A DNA stretch of 64,000 bases from Rhynchopus sp. YZ270_cl-10 (GCA_964035575.1 OZ037934.1:1-64000), one strand, 5' to 3'; shown: positions 35,022 to 46,163, counted from the first letter of the stretch. Notes: generated by a model not told the origin, from the letters alone. Numbers and translations are program-made.

Positions 35022-37631
35022 TGTTGTTCAACTTAGCCCTAGGCTCGCTTTTTTTATCTACATCCAGTGACAGAGGGGGTACTTACTAGTCAAGCGAGTA
35101 TGTAAACAGCTAGATGTCCAGACAAGGGCACTTTACTATTGTACTGGCAAGACAGTGCCTGAAAACACAGTTAGTGGCACTAAAATAGAAAGCATGTGGG
35201 ACAACTACAACCAACACTTCCCTGCAAATAAGCAAAAGGGTCGTATGTGAGTGCAATTTTTCCCAAAAGGAAAAGGGGAGGGGATGGGACGGGAGGGTTG
35301 CTCTGTCTACCGGTGTAGTTTTATTTTGCTTTGTCTTGGGGAGGGGAGGGGAGGAGAAGGAGGGGATTGAGTGAGCCGTTTCCTCTGTAACACACAAACA
35401 AATAAAAAGGAAGTTCCATAATCTTTTTAGTAGTTTTCTTTTTGGTGAAAATTTTTGAGAACTTCAGTAAGTGTGACCTGACCCGACTGACTGACACCCA
35501 AAGGGGAAAACAACAATAACGCACAACAAAATCAACAACAACAATGGTGGGTCTCGTGCTTACCTGTGGTGGTTTTGAAAAATGAAAAATTGAAATTGAC
35601 CTTCACAAGGTAAAAATGAAAAACTAAAGGAGTGAAAAAAGGAACTCAAAGGACAAGAGTTCTGTACAAACTCTACTCTACTGCACAATCTATAAAAGTG
35701 GCCCAATGGCTCCTGATGCCACTGGCCTGGCTCTTAGACAGGTCTTACTCCGAGACTGCCCTCTACCCTCAGAGCCTCGTCCAAGGGGTACGGGCCGTCG
35801 CTGGGGTAGACCCGTCCTAGCCAGCAGCCAACCAAAAATATTAACAAATAGGAAGGGGGGCGGAAAGGGGGGAAAGGGGGGGCAAACCCCAAAGGATGAA
35901 AAGAACAAAAAACACAAAATAAAAAGGGTTAAAAATAAACATGGGGCAAACTGTCATTCTCACACACTCTCACCCTCTAACTCTCTAACTCTCTAATTCT
36001 TTTTATTCCCCTTTTTCCCCTTCCTTCCTCCGCTCTGTCTCCCCTTCTGTCCACCACCGCGACCATTGCGCCCTCTCTGCACCTCCTGGGGCGAGAGCAC
36101 ATGCTGCGTCGCTTGTGCCACTGCGTCGGTGAACACGTTCGACGTGTTGGACCTACCCTGAGCTGCATGGCGCTGGGGTCCTTTGGGAGCTGGGGAAGGA
36201 GCAGGTTGGGCGGAGGAGGTTGCATTGCCACGGCCTGCCGATGAGGAGGAGGAAGAAGTGGAGACTGCAGGTTGGGCGATGGAGGTTGTAGTGCCACGGC
36301 CTGCAGAGGTGGAGGAAGAAGAAGAAGAAGAGGAGGCTTGAGGTTGTCGGCCTATTCCCTCTCGAGCCGCTCGTGCCTCATTCTCCCTCCTTGTACTCTC
36401 CGCTGCAAAGGCCTGCCCCCTACTGCTCCGGTTGTCCGTCAGGGCATGCAACGTCGACTTTGCCTTGCACTTTTCCTGAACCGACCACTCATGCAAACCC
36501 ACCACCTTCATCACCTCATACCACTGAGTGAAAGTAGCGGTAGAGAGGGGGAGTGACAACAAGGGTCTGCCATCCTGTTTCTCTCCCTGACGGTAGTGGA
36601 ACAGGGAGATCCACTTCGTCACAGAAGAAGGCACCGGCGACCCCATGGTGAGGCACGGGAAAAGACCCCCCCTCTCCGTCCGCTCCTCCTCCGTCCACAT
36701 CCAAGCCTCGCTCTGCGCCCTCAGCAATTCCCTCACCCTCGCTTGCTTCTTCTGGTCAGGGATGCCTTCCACTGACAGAGAAAGCGAGCGATCCGCCCCC
36801 TCCATCGCGGTGTCGAGGTCCTCCTCCTGCTCCTGCTCATCATCATCCATCTCCTCCACCTTCACACGCACCTCGGTGTCTGCCGCCTCGGCCTGTCGCC
36901 CCACCTCCTCCTCCAGCTGATCCCGAGAAGGGGTTCCCCAGCTGACCCTGCCTTCCCGAACGACGATGACCGCGCTGGTCTTGCCCCAGGTATCGCAGTA
37001 TCCGGCCTCCCCTGCTATCTTCCTAACCGCCTGACGGGCGACCACCGACTCCGGGCAATCACCGTCCCCCTCCCCGTTCCCACTCCACGGCTGCTGTGTC
37101 GCCCAGCAGTACAGGAACTCGCCCGGGCACGGAGAAGCACCTTGAGGACCAAAGAGAGCCATCCAGTCGCCGATACAGTCAGGTTCGAGTCCTTCAGGGT
37201 CGTCGCCCACCGCTCTCCGCACCGCATGGCAGGGGAGGAATAGCCGCCCTTCGCACACCACCCCAAAGCACCGCCCGTATGCCACCATGCGTTCTGCCTC
37301 CAGCTGTCGGGAGAGGTTCACCGCCGTCAACAACAGAGTGGTCGCCTTCTGCTCCGACTCATGCTTAGCTGCGATGGCGTAATGCCTCTCGCAGCGTTGC
37401 CTGTCATACTCCGCCCGGAGCGACTCTCCTGCTTCGGGGTTGCGCACGGCGTACTGCGAGATAACATCAGTCGCCACTGCCGCCCCCCTTGCCGTTGCCA
37501 CCCCCACCTGGTTCCCTCGAAGAAGAAGCGTCCTAGCAGGCACCCGCACTCGCGCCGACAGAATCTTTCCCACCAGTCTGCGGAGAGTGTCCCCAACCGC
37601 AATCGGACGCACGTCCTCCTCCAGGCCCGGC

Positions 37632-37634
<3 letters not shown>
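34978..37634 (-). mobile_element. Retroelement copy 8, type B'
   Basis: 2657-bp unit, A-tail 43 T (34978-35020). Last complete unit of the array before the degenerate copy 9. Confidence 0.92.
35993..37634 (-). CDS. Fused ORF, type B
   Basis: Same as the copy 6 fused ORF. Confidence 0.55.
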
Positions 37635-37678
<44 letters not shown>

Positions 37679-38677
37679 TGTTGTTCAACTTAGCCCTAGG
37701 CTCGCTTTTTTTATCTACATCCAGTGACAGAGGGGGTACTTACTAGTCAAGCGAGTATGTAAACAGCTAGATGTCCAGACAAGGGCACTTTACTATTGTA
37801 CTGGCAAGACAGTGCCTGAAAACACAGTTAGTGGCACTAAAATAGAAAGCATGTGGGACAACTACAACCAACACTTCCCTGCAAATAAGCAAAAGGGTCG
37901 TATGTGAGTGCAATTTTTCCCAAAAGGAAAAGGGGAGGGGATGGGACGGGAGGGTTGCTCTGTCTACCGGTGTAGTTTTATTTTGCTTTGTCTTGGGGAG
38001 GGGAGGGGAGGAGAAGGAGGGGATTGAGTGAGCCGTTTCCTCTGTAACACACAAACAAATAAAAAGGAAGTTCCATAATCTTTTTAGTAGTTTTCTTTTT
38101 GGTGAAAATTTTTGAGAACTTCAGTAAGTGTGACCTGACCCGACTGACTGACACCCAAAGGGGAAAACAACAATAACGCACAACAAAATCAACAACAACA
38201 ATGGTGGGTCTCGTGCTTACCTGTGGTGGTTTTGAAAAATGAAAAATTGAAATTGACCTTCACAAGGTAAAAATGAAAAACTAAAGGAGTGAAAAAAGGA
38301 ACTCAAAGGACAAGAGTTCTGTACAAACTCTACTCTACTGCACAATCTATAAAAGTGGCCCAATGGCTCCTGATGCCACTGGCCTGGCTCTTAGACAGGT
38401 CTTACTCCGAGACTGCCCTCTACCCTCAGAGCCTCGTCCAAGGGGTAAGGGCCGTCGCTGGGGTAGACCCGTCCTAGCCAGCAGCCAACCAAAAATATTA
38501 ACAAATAGGAAGGGGGGCGGAAAGGGGGGAAAGGGGGGGCAAACCCCAAAGGATGAAAAGAACAAAAAACACAAAATAAAAAGGGTTAAAAATAAGGCCC
38601 GGCCCCTTTGCAGGCTTCCGGAGAGCCACCAAGTTAGCGCCGGCGAAGAACTCAGCCTTTTTTTTTTTTTTTTTTTT
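37635..38677 (-). mobile_element. Retroelement copy 9, 3' UTR plus 5' stub only
   Basis: A-tail of 43 T, then 3' UTR to about 38596. There the sequence jumps (AAAAATAA to GGCCCGGCCCC) to the type A 5' end (38597-38657) and A20 (38658-38677). The whole fused ORF is deleted. Its 3' UTR has GGGGTAAGGGCC, unlike copies 6-8. It adjoins the long microsatellite, so it marks the original right edge of the array. Confidence 0.9.
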
Positions 38678-38689
38678 GGAGCTGTTTTT

Positions 38690-39200
38690 GGAGCTGTGGA
38701 GCTGTGGAGCTGTGGAGCTGTGGAGCTGTGGAGCTGTGGAGCTGTGGAGCTGTGGAGCTGTGGAGCTGTGGAGCTGTGGAGCTGTGGAGCTGTGGAGCTG
38801 TGGAGCTGTGGAGCTGTGGAGCTGTGGAGCTGTGGAGCTGTGGAGCTGTGGAGCTGTGGAGCTGTGGAGCTGTGGAGCTGTGGAGCTGTGGAGCTGTGGA
38901 GCTGTGGAGCTGTGGAGCTGTGGAGCTGTGGAGCTGTGGAGCTGTGGAGCTGTGGAGCTGTGGAGCTGTGGAGCTGTGGAGCTGTGGAGCTGTGGAGCTG
39001 TGGAGCTGTGGAGCTGTGGAGCTGTGGAGCTGTGGAGCTGTGGAGCTGTGGAGCTGTGGAGCTGTGGAGCTGTGGAGCTGTGGAGCTGTGGAGCTGTGGA
39101 GCTGTGGAGCTGTGGAGCTGTGGAGCTGTGGAGCTGTGGAGCTGTGGAGCTGTGGAGCTGTGGAGCTGTGGAGCTGTGGAGCTGTGGAGCTGTGGAGCTG
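38690..39200 (+). repeat. 8-bp microsatellite (GAGCTGTG)n
   Basis: About 64 perfect copies. Pieces of the same repeat (GGAGCTGTTTTTGGAGCTG) sit at 38678-38696, 21566-21600 and 26979-27013 next to A20 runs of type A retroelement copies, linking this microsatellite to the array's origin. Six-frame open reading frames here are repeat artefacts. Confidence 0.97.
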
Positions 39201-40044
39201 ATATGAAAAAATGTGTTCCCCTGTGGTATGGTTGTTGTAGTTAATTGACTCCTCGAACAAACAAGCACGTTTCTGTCTTTTTTCAATCCGTTTTGTTTGC
39301 CCGCAGTGCTGCCTCGAATCTTTTTAGAATTGACAACAAGTTGTTTTATCAAAACAAAAAAAGAAAAAAATGCCGAGGGTTTTTTGCTCGACGAAGGGAA
39401 TAACAACAAAAGAAAACTTGAAGATGTGCCTCTCGTGCACACACATCTTTAACAAAAAAGGGGAACTCGTCTTGTTAACATTGTTGGAGCTGCGTCTTCT
39501 GACCCGGTCTCAAGACCGGGTCAAAAAAACAAAGGGGGGGGAAGGGGTTTTTGTCGAAAACCCCGGTCTGGAATTTGAAATGAATCTGAGTTACAGTGGT
39601 TAAAGAAAGTTTACGCCTTAACTAAAGGCGGGATTGAAATCGATGGCGGAAATTACTTTAGACGAAATTTTTCTTCGGCGGAACTAGTAAAAAATAATTC
39701 GTGTCAGTGTAGCTTTTTTGCGCGCAGCGCAATTTTTTGACCCCAAAAAGCTCAGACCGGGTCTTTTTTGAAAACCCCAAAGACCTCCATTTCTGTTGTT
39801 CAAGACAAAAAAAAACAAAAAAAAAAAATACAAAAAATCAAAAAACAACTGCATGCGATTGCCATCACAGTTTCCACCAGAAGAAGAGAAGTTTGAAAGT
39901 GCAAACGACTCATGATGTGGGAGGAATTTAGGCTGCAGTAGGGGAAAAAGGGAGGGGAAAGAAAAATTATTTCAAATAGCACGCCAATCAAGTACTTTCT
40001 ATTACTGAATAGAAAGTAAAAAGGAAGAAGAAGAAGAAGAAGAA
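39201..40044. other. Intergenic, short hairpins only
   Basis: No gene is visible. It holds a perfect 10-bp inverted repeat GACCCGGTCT-CA-AGACCGGGTC (39498-39519). The motif GACCGGGTC recurs at 39754, 42283 and 55463 with shared flanks (TTTTTTGAAAA-CCC). It also holds one copy of a small CTCTCGT-loop hairpin (39421-39449). Confidence 0.6.
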
Positions 40045-40702
40045 AAGCTAAATGAAAACGTTAGACAAAATAAACAAAAGACCACAACAAAAGGCCACAA
40101 CGACACCCCCAACTGCAAGGCGTGCGGAAAGACGAATGTGACGGCGAAACACCTCCTGAAGCAATGCCCCAAGCTTACTGACAAAAGAGCCAACCTGTGC
40201 AGCAACACCTCGTGGGGAACACTCCTCACTCAACAACCAGAAGTGGTCCTAGAATACTTGGTGTCCTCCGGATTGTCTGATGACTCTCTGAGTGACCTTC
40301 TGAGACCAGCTGTAACGAATTGAAGGGAACATAACTTTTTACTTTTATCTACTTTTACTTTTACTCTTACTAGCAACAAGAGGATACCAAAAACAAAGAA
40401 AACATCAAGCGAACACACCGACCAGCATATCAGCTGATCACGGGAACCTCTTTTTCAGGCTTCCACCTTTTGACGTCAGGCCAGTGTCCTAAATGATGCT
40501 GCCACACCCTGAGGGGGAGGTGTGCTGTCTGTAAACTCTGTGTGGCAACAACGGGGAGGTGACCTCCGTATATCGGCAACCCGCACGTCCTAGATGTGAA
40601 AAACGGCACCAGCCGGGACACGGTCCCGGGTTTACTCCGGATAGAACAAAAAAAGAGCAGCCACACTGCTTCGGCAGCGCTAAAGAGACGAGAGTAAATA
40701 CC

Positions 40703-40737
<35 letters not shown>
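40045..40737 (+). mobile_element. 5'-truncated LINE, 3' end with A-tail
   Basis: The plus strand encodes the C-terminal end of a non-LTR retrotransposon ORF2, from a lysine-rich start near 40045 through a CCHC zinc knuckle (CKAC...H....C, near 40114-40164) to a TGA at 40322. A 3' UTR of about 390 bp follows, then an A-run at about 40709-40736. The knuckle spacing C-x2-C-x8-H-x4-C and the following charged helix fit the ORF2 C-terminus of APE-type LINEs. It is unrelated in sequence to the minus-strand array. Confidence 0.68.
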
Positions 40738-40738
<1 letters not shown>

Positions 40739-40828
40739 AGGGGGCGGGGTGATGGGTGGTGGGTGGTGGAGTTGATAGTGCACACGCCTCTGGGACGCAG
40801 GCACTGACGCTCCGTGGGTTAGTTAGCT

Positions 40829-40854
40829 CCTAGGTGACAATGCTGTCACCTAGG
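40829..40854. repeat. 11-bp perfect hairpin, ATGC loop
   Basis: CCTAGGTGACA (40829-40839) pairs fully with TGTCACCTAGG (40844-40854). The rest of 40737-41039 shows no gene; GGAGTTGATAGTGCA at 40767 recurs in related form at 60750 and 61680. Confidence 0.85.
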
Positions 40855-41039
40855 ATGCTGTCACATTCATCGTACACCATACCGGCAGCAGAGCAAGTCT
40901 GGCCGACCATGTTCCAAGTGCAAACACACTTCAGAACATGGGTTTCGTTTTTTTTTTTTTTTTATGGTTTAACTTCAGGGAAATAGCTTGGTTTTCCTCC
41001 AAAATCAGGAATTATGCGAAAACGAAATTTTTTTCCGCC

Positions 41040-41370
41040 CGGTCGAAAGCGGTCGTTGCGCTTCGCGCAAGCCTCACTGAGTGGGGAGGCGAAAGGTCAA
41101 TTTGCGAGATAACCAAAAACGGAATGTAATCCCTTATTACAGAGATTGGTCTTGCACCTTACGTTCCACTAACCGTATGGAAAACAATAAATGGCGCCGC
41201 AGGCGAAAAAAAAATAGGGTACGGTGTAAAAATGCTGGTTTACAACCACATAGTCACTCAACAAACCCTTTTTTGCGGAGCAAAAAAGGAAAATGGCGCC
41301 GCAGGCAAAAAAAAATTAAGGGGTACGGCGCATCTGCAAGCGCAGCGAGCGAAAATTTTAAGGTTCCATC
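41040..41370 (+). repeat. Dispersed repeat R2, copy 1
   Basis: Shares with 55665-56058 the order: GCGCTTCGCGC-type hairpin, GAGGCGAAAGGTCA, TTTGCGAGATAACC, CTTATTA, CTTGCACCTTACGT, ACTAACCGTA, and AAAATGG plus CGAGCG with AAAATTTTAAGG. Contains GCCGCAGGC and AGCGCAGCG mini-hairpins. No coding potential. Confidence 0.7.
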
Positions 41371-41848
41371 ATTCCAGTCATCTGGGAGATCTGGGGGTCC
41401 GCGGGCGAGGGGCCCCCAAAAGTGCCCAAAAATCCCCTCTTTTTTTTTTTTTTTTTTTTTCCCCAAAAAAATCCAGAATTATGCGATGTCGCATAATTCG
41501 GTATATGGAGCTATTTCCCTGTTTAACTTGCATTTAGGTAGGGGCAGGGACGTTTACCTCCCTGAGGACAAAACAGAATAGTCCTGCATACCCCTCAGGG
41601 AAACGAGAGAAAAATACACACTTCTTCCCCTCAGGCTGCTTATAAACAACAGAGGGGAAAGAAGTTTGTATGAATATGGCGTGAGCGAAGCGCAAGTTTT
41701 TACAAAGTATTGGCACACGATGCCCTAAGACACGTAGCTACCTGGGCAGGGTTGGCGCGTGGTACTCTGACTGGTTTGGAAAAAGAAAAAGAGGGAGGGG
41801 AAAGTAAATTGGGATTTTGGCAAGTGAAATTTTGCGCTTTTTGGTAGG

Positions 41849-41925
41849 AGGGTCTCAGTTGTGGACCTCAGACCCGACGTCAAGCCCTTCCAGTGCGAGT
41901 TCGCATATGAAAAGGCTGGTATTCG
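41849..41925 (+). pseudogene. Possible C2H2 zinc-finger remnant
   Basis: The plus strand reads DLRPDVKPFQCEFAYEKAG, resembling the linker and first Cys of a C2H2 finger (KPFQCE). The second Cys and the His pair are not recognisable, and the open frame continues without further fingers. This is weak evidence and may be chance. The rest of 41371-42995 is AT-rich repeat mosaic with poly(T) stretches and no other gene. Confidence 0.2.
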
Positions 41926-43125
41926 CATTTTTTGCCAATCTTGGTCAGTCGGTCGATGTGGAAAAATGGACAAATTTTGTATAAGCCGTCGTCACTCACC
42001 ATGTCTCCACCCACATTGCACAAGAATGAAAGGTGCCCAAACCTTTCCTCAAAATAGTATCGTTTGCTTCGGCGCTTCACGTATTTTTAGAATGCGGTTA
42101 CGCCGAACACTTTTCGATAAGGAAGTTCCGTACCGTGCCTGCGGCGCTGTCACCGTCGGTCCTACCGACTATGCGACTAAAGGAGTACCGGTACGGTGGC
42201 GGAGGAAAAATGTTTTTGGTGGCGCTTGTCACAGGAGCTTTCGTGCGCAGCGCAAAAAAAAAAAATTATGACCAAAAACCCCAAACCGGGTCAAACCGGG
42301 TGGTTTTCCAAAATACCCAAACCACGCCCCAACACTGTACCTGGTTATAAAAAAAAAAGTCTTCGCGGTGCACTATGCGACCTTCGACCACACCATTAAA
42401 AGAGAAATGTGGGTGCGGAGGCGGAGGCGGAGGCGGGGGTGAGGGGTGTGGGGTGGGGATTTTTGAATGAAAGCTTTTTGTTGTTTTTGCTATGTGCTCT
42501 TTTGGTGGTCTTTAAAAAATGAACCTTTTTTTTTTTGAAAACTTGGAAAAATCACGTATCGCAACAGAATATATCCACGTCACGCCCCTTTTTTTTTTTT
42601 TGAAAACTTGGTTGTATTAGTGTAGCCACCCTAGAGTGTGCTCCACTATATTTTTTTTTTTTTTTTTTGCTTCTGTGTTTTAGATACATGACCACGTGAA
42701 TAGGCTATGAGACCTAGATGTACCCATTCAGTGGTCGTATCGGGAATCTTTTTTGTTTTCAAATAAAACAAGTGGGGGATGGGAGAGGTATACGTTGTTA
42801 ACTATCCATGCCTTCTCCTATTCCCTGCGCTGACAGAAGGTGTGGGACATTGCGGTGTTTTGGTAGACATTTTCGAGGTAGCAGCGGGGACGAGCACTTG
42901 CTCCTCATCCACGTCCGTGCGCCCTGGCATGTTGTGCGCGCCATCGGTTTCGCGAGTCAAAAAAAAAGGAGGGGTGGTAGAGGGGCGGGAGTTTGCGAGA
43001 CGAACCCAAGCCTCTCGTGCTTCTTAGTCACCTTTTAAAAAAAAACATTGTAGTTGTTAATGCCGGTCATCCCTTTCAAGTTATTTCCACGCACACTGCA
43101 CTGTATCGGTATCTAAGGTGCACAG

Positions 43126-43266
43126 GGGGCAGCTTTTTTTGGTTCCCGAAACCCTCCCGAAACCTCCCGAAACTGCTTTTGGATATGGTGCACAGGGGGC
43201 ATTTCACCCCTGAAAAAGGGTGCACAGGGGGCTTTTCGGGGGTCCCGAAATAGGGTGCACAGGGGG
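43126..43266 (+). repeat. GGTGCACAGGGGGC repeats, group 1 (4 copies)
   Basis: Four copies of GGTGCACAGGGGGC at irregular 30-60 bp spacing, alternating with TTCCCGAAACCTCCCGAAA-type sequence. The same 14-mer forms a larger array at 44779-45120. The core GTGCAC is palindromic. Confidence 0.85.
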
Positions 43267-43353
43267 CGCAAAAGTGTGCCCCATATGACTTTCACAGGTA
43301 TTTTGGGTCCCGTACACAGTTTTCACAGCACACACAGAAAAACGCAGTTTTCA

Positions 43354-43551
43354 CACAGTATACACAGAAAACACAGTATACACAGTATACACAGTATACA
43401 CAGTATACACAGTATACACAGTATACACAGTATACACAGTATACACAGTATACACAGTATACACAGTATACACAGTATACACAGTATACACAGTATACAC
43501 AGTATACACAGTATACACAGTATACACAGTATACACAGTATACACAGTATA
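43354..43551 (+). repeat. 9-bp microsatellite (ACACAGTAT)n
   Basis: About 20 copies; all frames stay open because the unit is 9 bp without stops. Degenerate starts (CACAGAAAA) precede it. 43552-43930 to its right shows no gene. Confidence 0.95.
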
Positions 43552-43929
43552 AAAACCTTCTCTCAGCAGGAAGCATGGTGCACATGAAAACACTTCAGTG
43601 CCCAACCAGAGCACCAACCAGCTGACACAACAAAAACCCGCAGAACCACAAGCCAGTCAATTAGCAGATAACACAACCTAGAACCAGTTTAGTAACCCCA
43701 AGAACCCTATTTTTTCTCTTTTCTATTTTTTTATGAGAATAGAAAAAAAGGAGAAGACAAGAGAGACAATAAAATGAACAGGAAAATGGAAAAGGAAAAA
43801 GGAAATGGAAAAAAAAGGATGACCAAAAAAGGTTGGTGTTTCGAGTTTAGTATAAAAGGTGGGCAAAGAAGTACCCTATCAACCACAGCAACCAGATAAC
43901 GTAGGGGATAACAGGGGGAAGACTACTGG

Positions 43930-44715
43930 TGGTAAATTTTTTTTGGTACACTGGGATCACACAACCACTAGCCAGATAAAGTGCCCGAACCCCGCGCACC
44001 CGCACCACCACACCAGCCGGATAACGCAACCTAGAACCCGCAAACCCGCGCACCCGCAAACCCGCAAACCCGCACAACCACCAGCGAGACAAAGTAACCT
44101 AGAACCAGATAACGCAACCTAGAACCAGCAGGTTCCCGCGCACCCGCACCCACCAGCCGGCTTGTCGACCACACCAGCCGGATGACGCTGCCCGAACCCC
44201 GCGCACGCGCACAACCACACCAGCCGGATAACGCAACCTAGAACCCGCAAACCCGCGCACCCGCAAACCCGCAAACCCGCACAACCACCAGCCAGATAAC
44301 GTCACCTAGAACCAGATAACGCAACCTAGAACCAGCAGGTTCCCGCGCACCCGCACCCACCAGCCGGCTTGTCGACCACACCAGCCGGATAACGCTGCCC
44401 GAACCCCGCGCACCCGCACCACCACACCAGCCGGATAACGTTACCCGAACCCCGCGCACCCGCACAACCACACCAGCCGGATAACGCAATCTAGAACCCG
44501 CAAACCCGCGCACCCGCAAACCCGCAAACCCGCACAACTACCAGCCAGATAACGTCACCTAGAACCAGATAACGCAACCTAGAACCAGCAGGTTCCCGCG
44601 CACCCGCACCCACCAGCCGGCTTGTCGACCACACCAGCCGGATAACGCTGCCCGAACCCCGCGCACCCGCACCACCACACCAGCCAGATAACACAACCTA
44701 GAACCCGCAAATACT
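43930..44715 (+). repeat. Composite C-rich higher-order repeat
   Basis: Units of about 207-253 bp share CCGGCTTGTCGACCACACC (near 44158, 44365, 44618), CCAGCCGGATAACG and AGAACCAGCAGGTTCCCGCG. Inside are short runs of CCCGCAAA (near 44037, 44246 and 44498), the reverse complement of the 8-bp satellite at the left end of the window. Confidence 0.85.
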
Positions 44716-44775
44716 CGCAAATACCAGCTATACAGTGCGCGAACCAGCTAAGTTACTGAACCCCAAGAAGACTGG

Positions 44776-45125
44776 ATCCGGTGCACAGGGTGCCTTTTTG
44801 AAAAAAATCCGGTGCACAGGGGGCGCCCAAGTGAAAAATCGGTGCACAGGGGGCGTATCCTGTAAAAATCCGGTGCACACGGGGCGCCCAAAAACGGTGC
44901 ACAGGGGGCGTTTTTGAACGGTGCACAGGGGGCGCCAAAAATCCGGTGCACAGGGGGCGCCCCAAAAACGGTGCACAGGGGGCGTGTCAAAACGGTGCAC
45001 AGGGGGCGCCCGGCTATTAAATCACGGGTAAAACGCCCCCTGTGCACCGGATTTTTGGGCGCCCCCTGTGCACCGTTTTGGGGTGCGCCCCCTGTGCACC
45101 GGACGTGCCCCCTGTGCACCGGAGT
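44776..45125. repeat. GTGCAC-cored repeat array in inverted halves
   Basis: Nine copies of GGTGCACAGGGGGC (44779-45010; one reads CACGGGGC, one AGGGTGCC) run on the plus strand. After a 20-30 bp spacer, four copies lie in opposite orientation (45031-45120, GCCCCCTGTGCACC). Spacers are CGCCCAAAAA-like. The two halves can pair over long stretches. Confidence 0.88.
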
Positions 45126-45184
45126 GGCCACTGTATCATGCAATGGTCACCACCCCAGTCAGTGTGTTCACCATGCGGTATGCC

Positions 45185-45342
45185 TGTTGTTGTTTGTTGT
45201 TTGTTGTTTGTTGTTTGTTGTTTGTTGTTTGTTGTTTGTTGTTTGTTGTTTGTTGTTTGTTGTTTGTTGTTTGTTGTTTGTTGTTTGTTGTTTGTTGTTT
45301 GTTGTTTGTTGTTTGTTGTTTGTTGTTTGCTGTTTGCTGTTT
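45185..45342 (+). repeat. 7-bp microsatellite (TTGTTTG)n
   Basis: About 22 copies with a few TTGCTGT variants at the right end. It runs directly into the hairpin at 45345-45379. Confidence 0.95.
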
Positions 45343-45344
45343 GG

Positions 45345-45379
45345 ACACTTTGCGGTTCGTCCCCAGAACCGCAAAGTGT
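45345..45379. repeat. 14-bp perfect hairpin
   Basis: ACACTTTGCGGTTC (45345-45358) pairs with GAACCGCAAAGTGT (45366-45379) around a 7-nt loop. A T-run does not follow, so a terminator is not indicated. Confidence 0.85.
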
Positions 45380-45424
45380 GTTCAAAATGCTTTGTTTCTA
45401 TTTCCTCCTTCATTTCATGAGGTG

Positions 45425-46163
45425 CATACTTATCGCTAAATATGCCGTTTTTCCCGAAAAATTTTAGAATCCCACGCCCAATTTCTTTCTTTTTGGCAAA
45501 AAAAAAAATTTCGCGCTTCGCGAAAAAGGTCCTCAGAAGCTCAATTCCGGAAACAAATACGGGGGGGGAGCGACGTTTTCCAACTCCTCCGCCATCAGCA
45601 GGAACACCTCCGTTTTCTCTTGAATCTGTGACGCTTGTTGCTGAGAAACAGGGCAACAGCGCGTTCAAGAATATTCCCCATCTTTTCAGTGTTAAACTCG
45701 TGGCGAAGCCACGAGTACGCAACATTTCTAAAAAATGCGCTTACAATTGCACCTTTTTTTACAGCCAAACTATGTCATGGAAAGGATGTAATGCAAGCTT
45801 GCGCCGCAGGCGCATGGTACGCTACTTTTTTCTTTGCCCTTATCCTTCTTTCTCACTCCTCATTGCTTCCCAAAGGTTCTGGCGAAGCCACGGTACGCAA
45901 CATTTCTTTAAAATGTTGACATAAAATGGCACTTTTGTTGGTAACTATCGTCCAGTTCCGTAAATTTTACTTCCATATTTTGCTAAAATGGAAGTTTCTA
46001 GCGAAGCCACGGTACGCAACATTTCTAAAAATTGCGCTTAAAATTGCCTATTATGTCATGGGAAGGGTGGGTTGCAAGCTCGCGCCGCAGGCGCACGGTA
46101 CGCTACATTTTTCCTTTCACCATGCTGCATCTTCCTTTTCCGGTAAAATAGAAGAAATTTGTC
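45425..46163 (+). repeat. Segmental duplication D, copy 1 left part
   Basis: Over 95% similar by eye to 48718-49417, with a 37-bp segment present only here (about 46091-46127). It contains several mini-hairpin units (GCGAAGCC or GCCGCAGGC followed by ACGGTACGC). It continues at 47540 after the inserted TTAA element. Open frames in it have no domains. Confidence 0.9.

Noticed and set aside
38690-39200. Thr/Ala/Pro/Gln/Leu/His/Ser repeat protein over the microsatellite
   Set aside because: Pure product of the 8-bp unit in open frames.
40655-40700. Second U6-like 5' end (CTGCTTCGGCAGCGCT)
   Set aside because: No ACAGAGA box or internal stem-loop follows; it is the 3' UTR of the plus-strand LINE fragment.
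44776-45125. CRISPR array
   Set aside because: Spacers are short and near-identical, the repeat flips orientation, there are no cas genes, and the context is eukaryotic.
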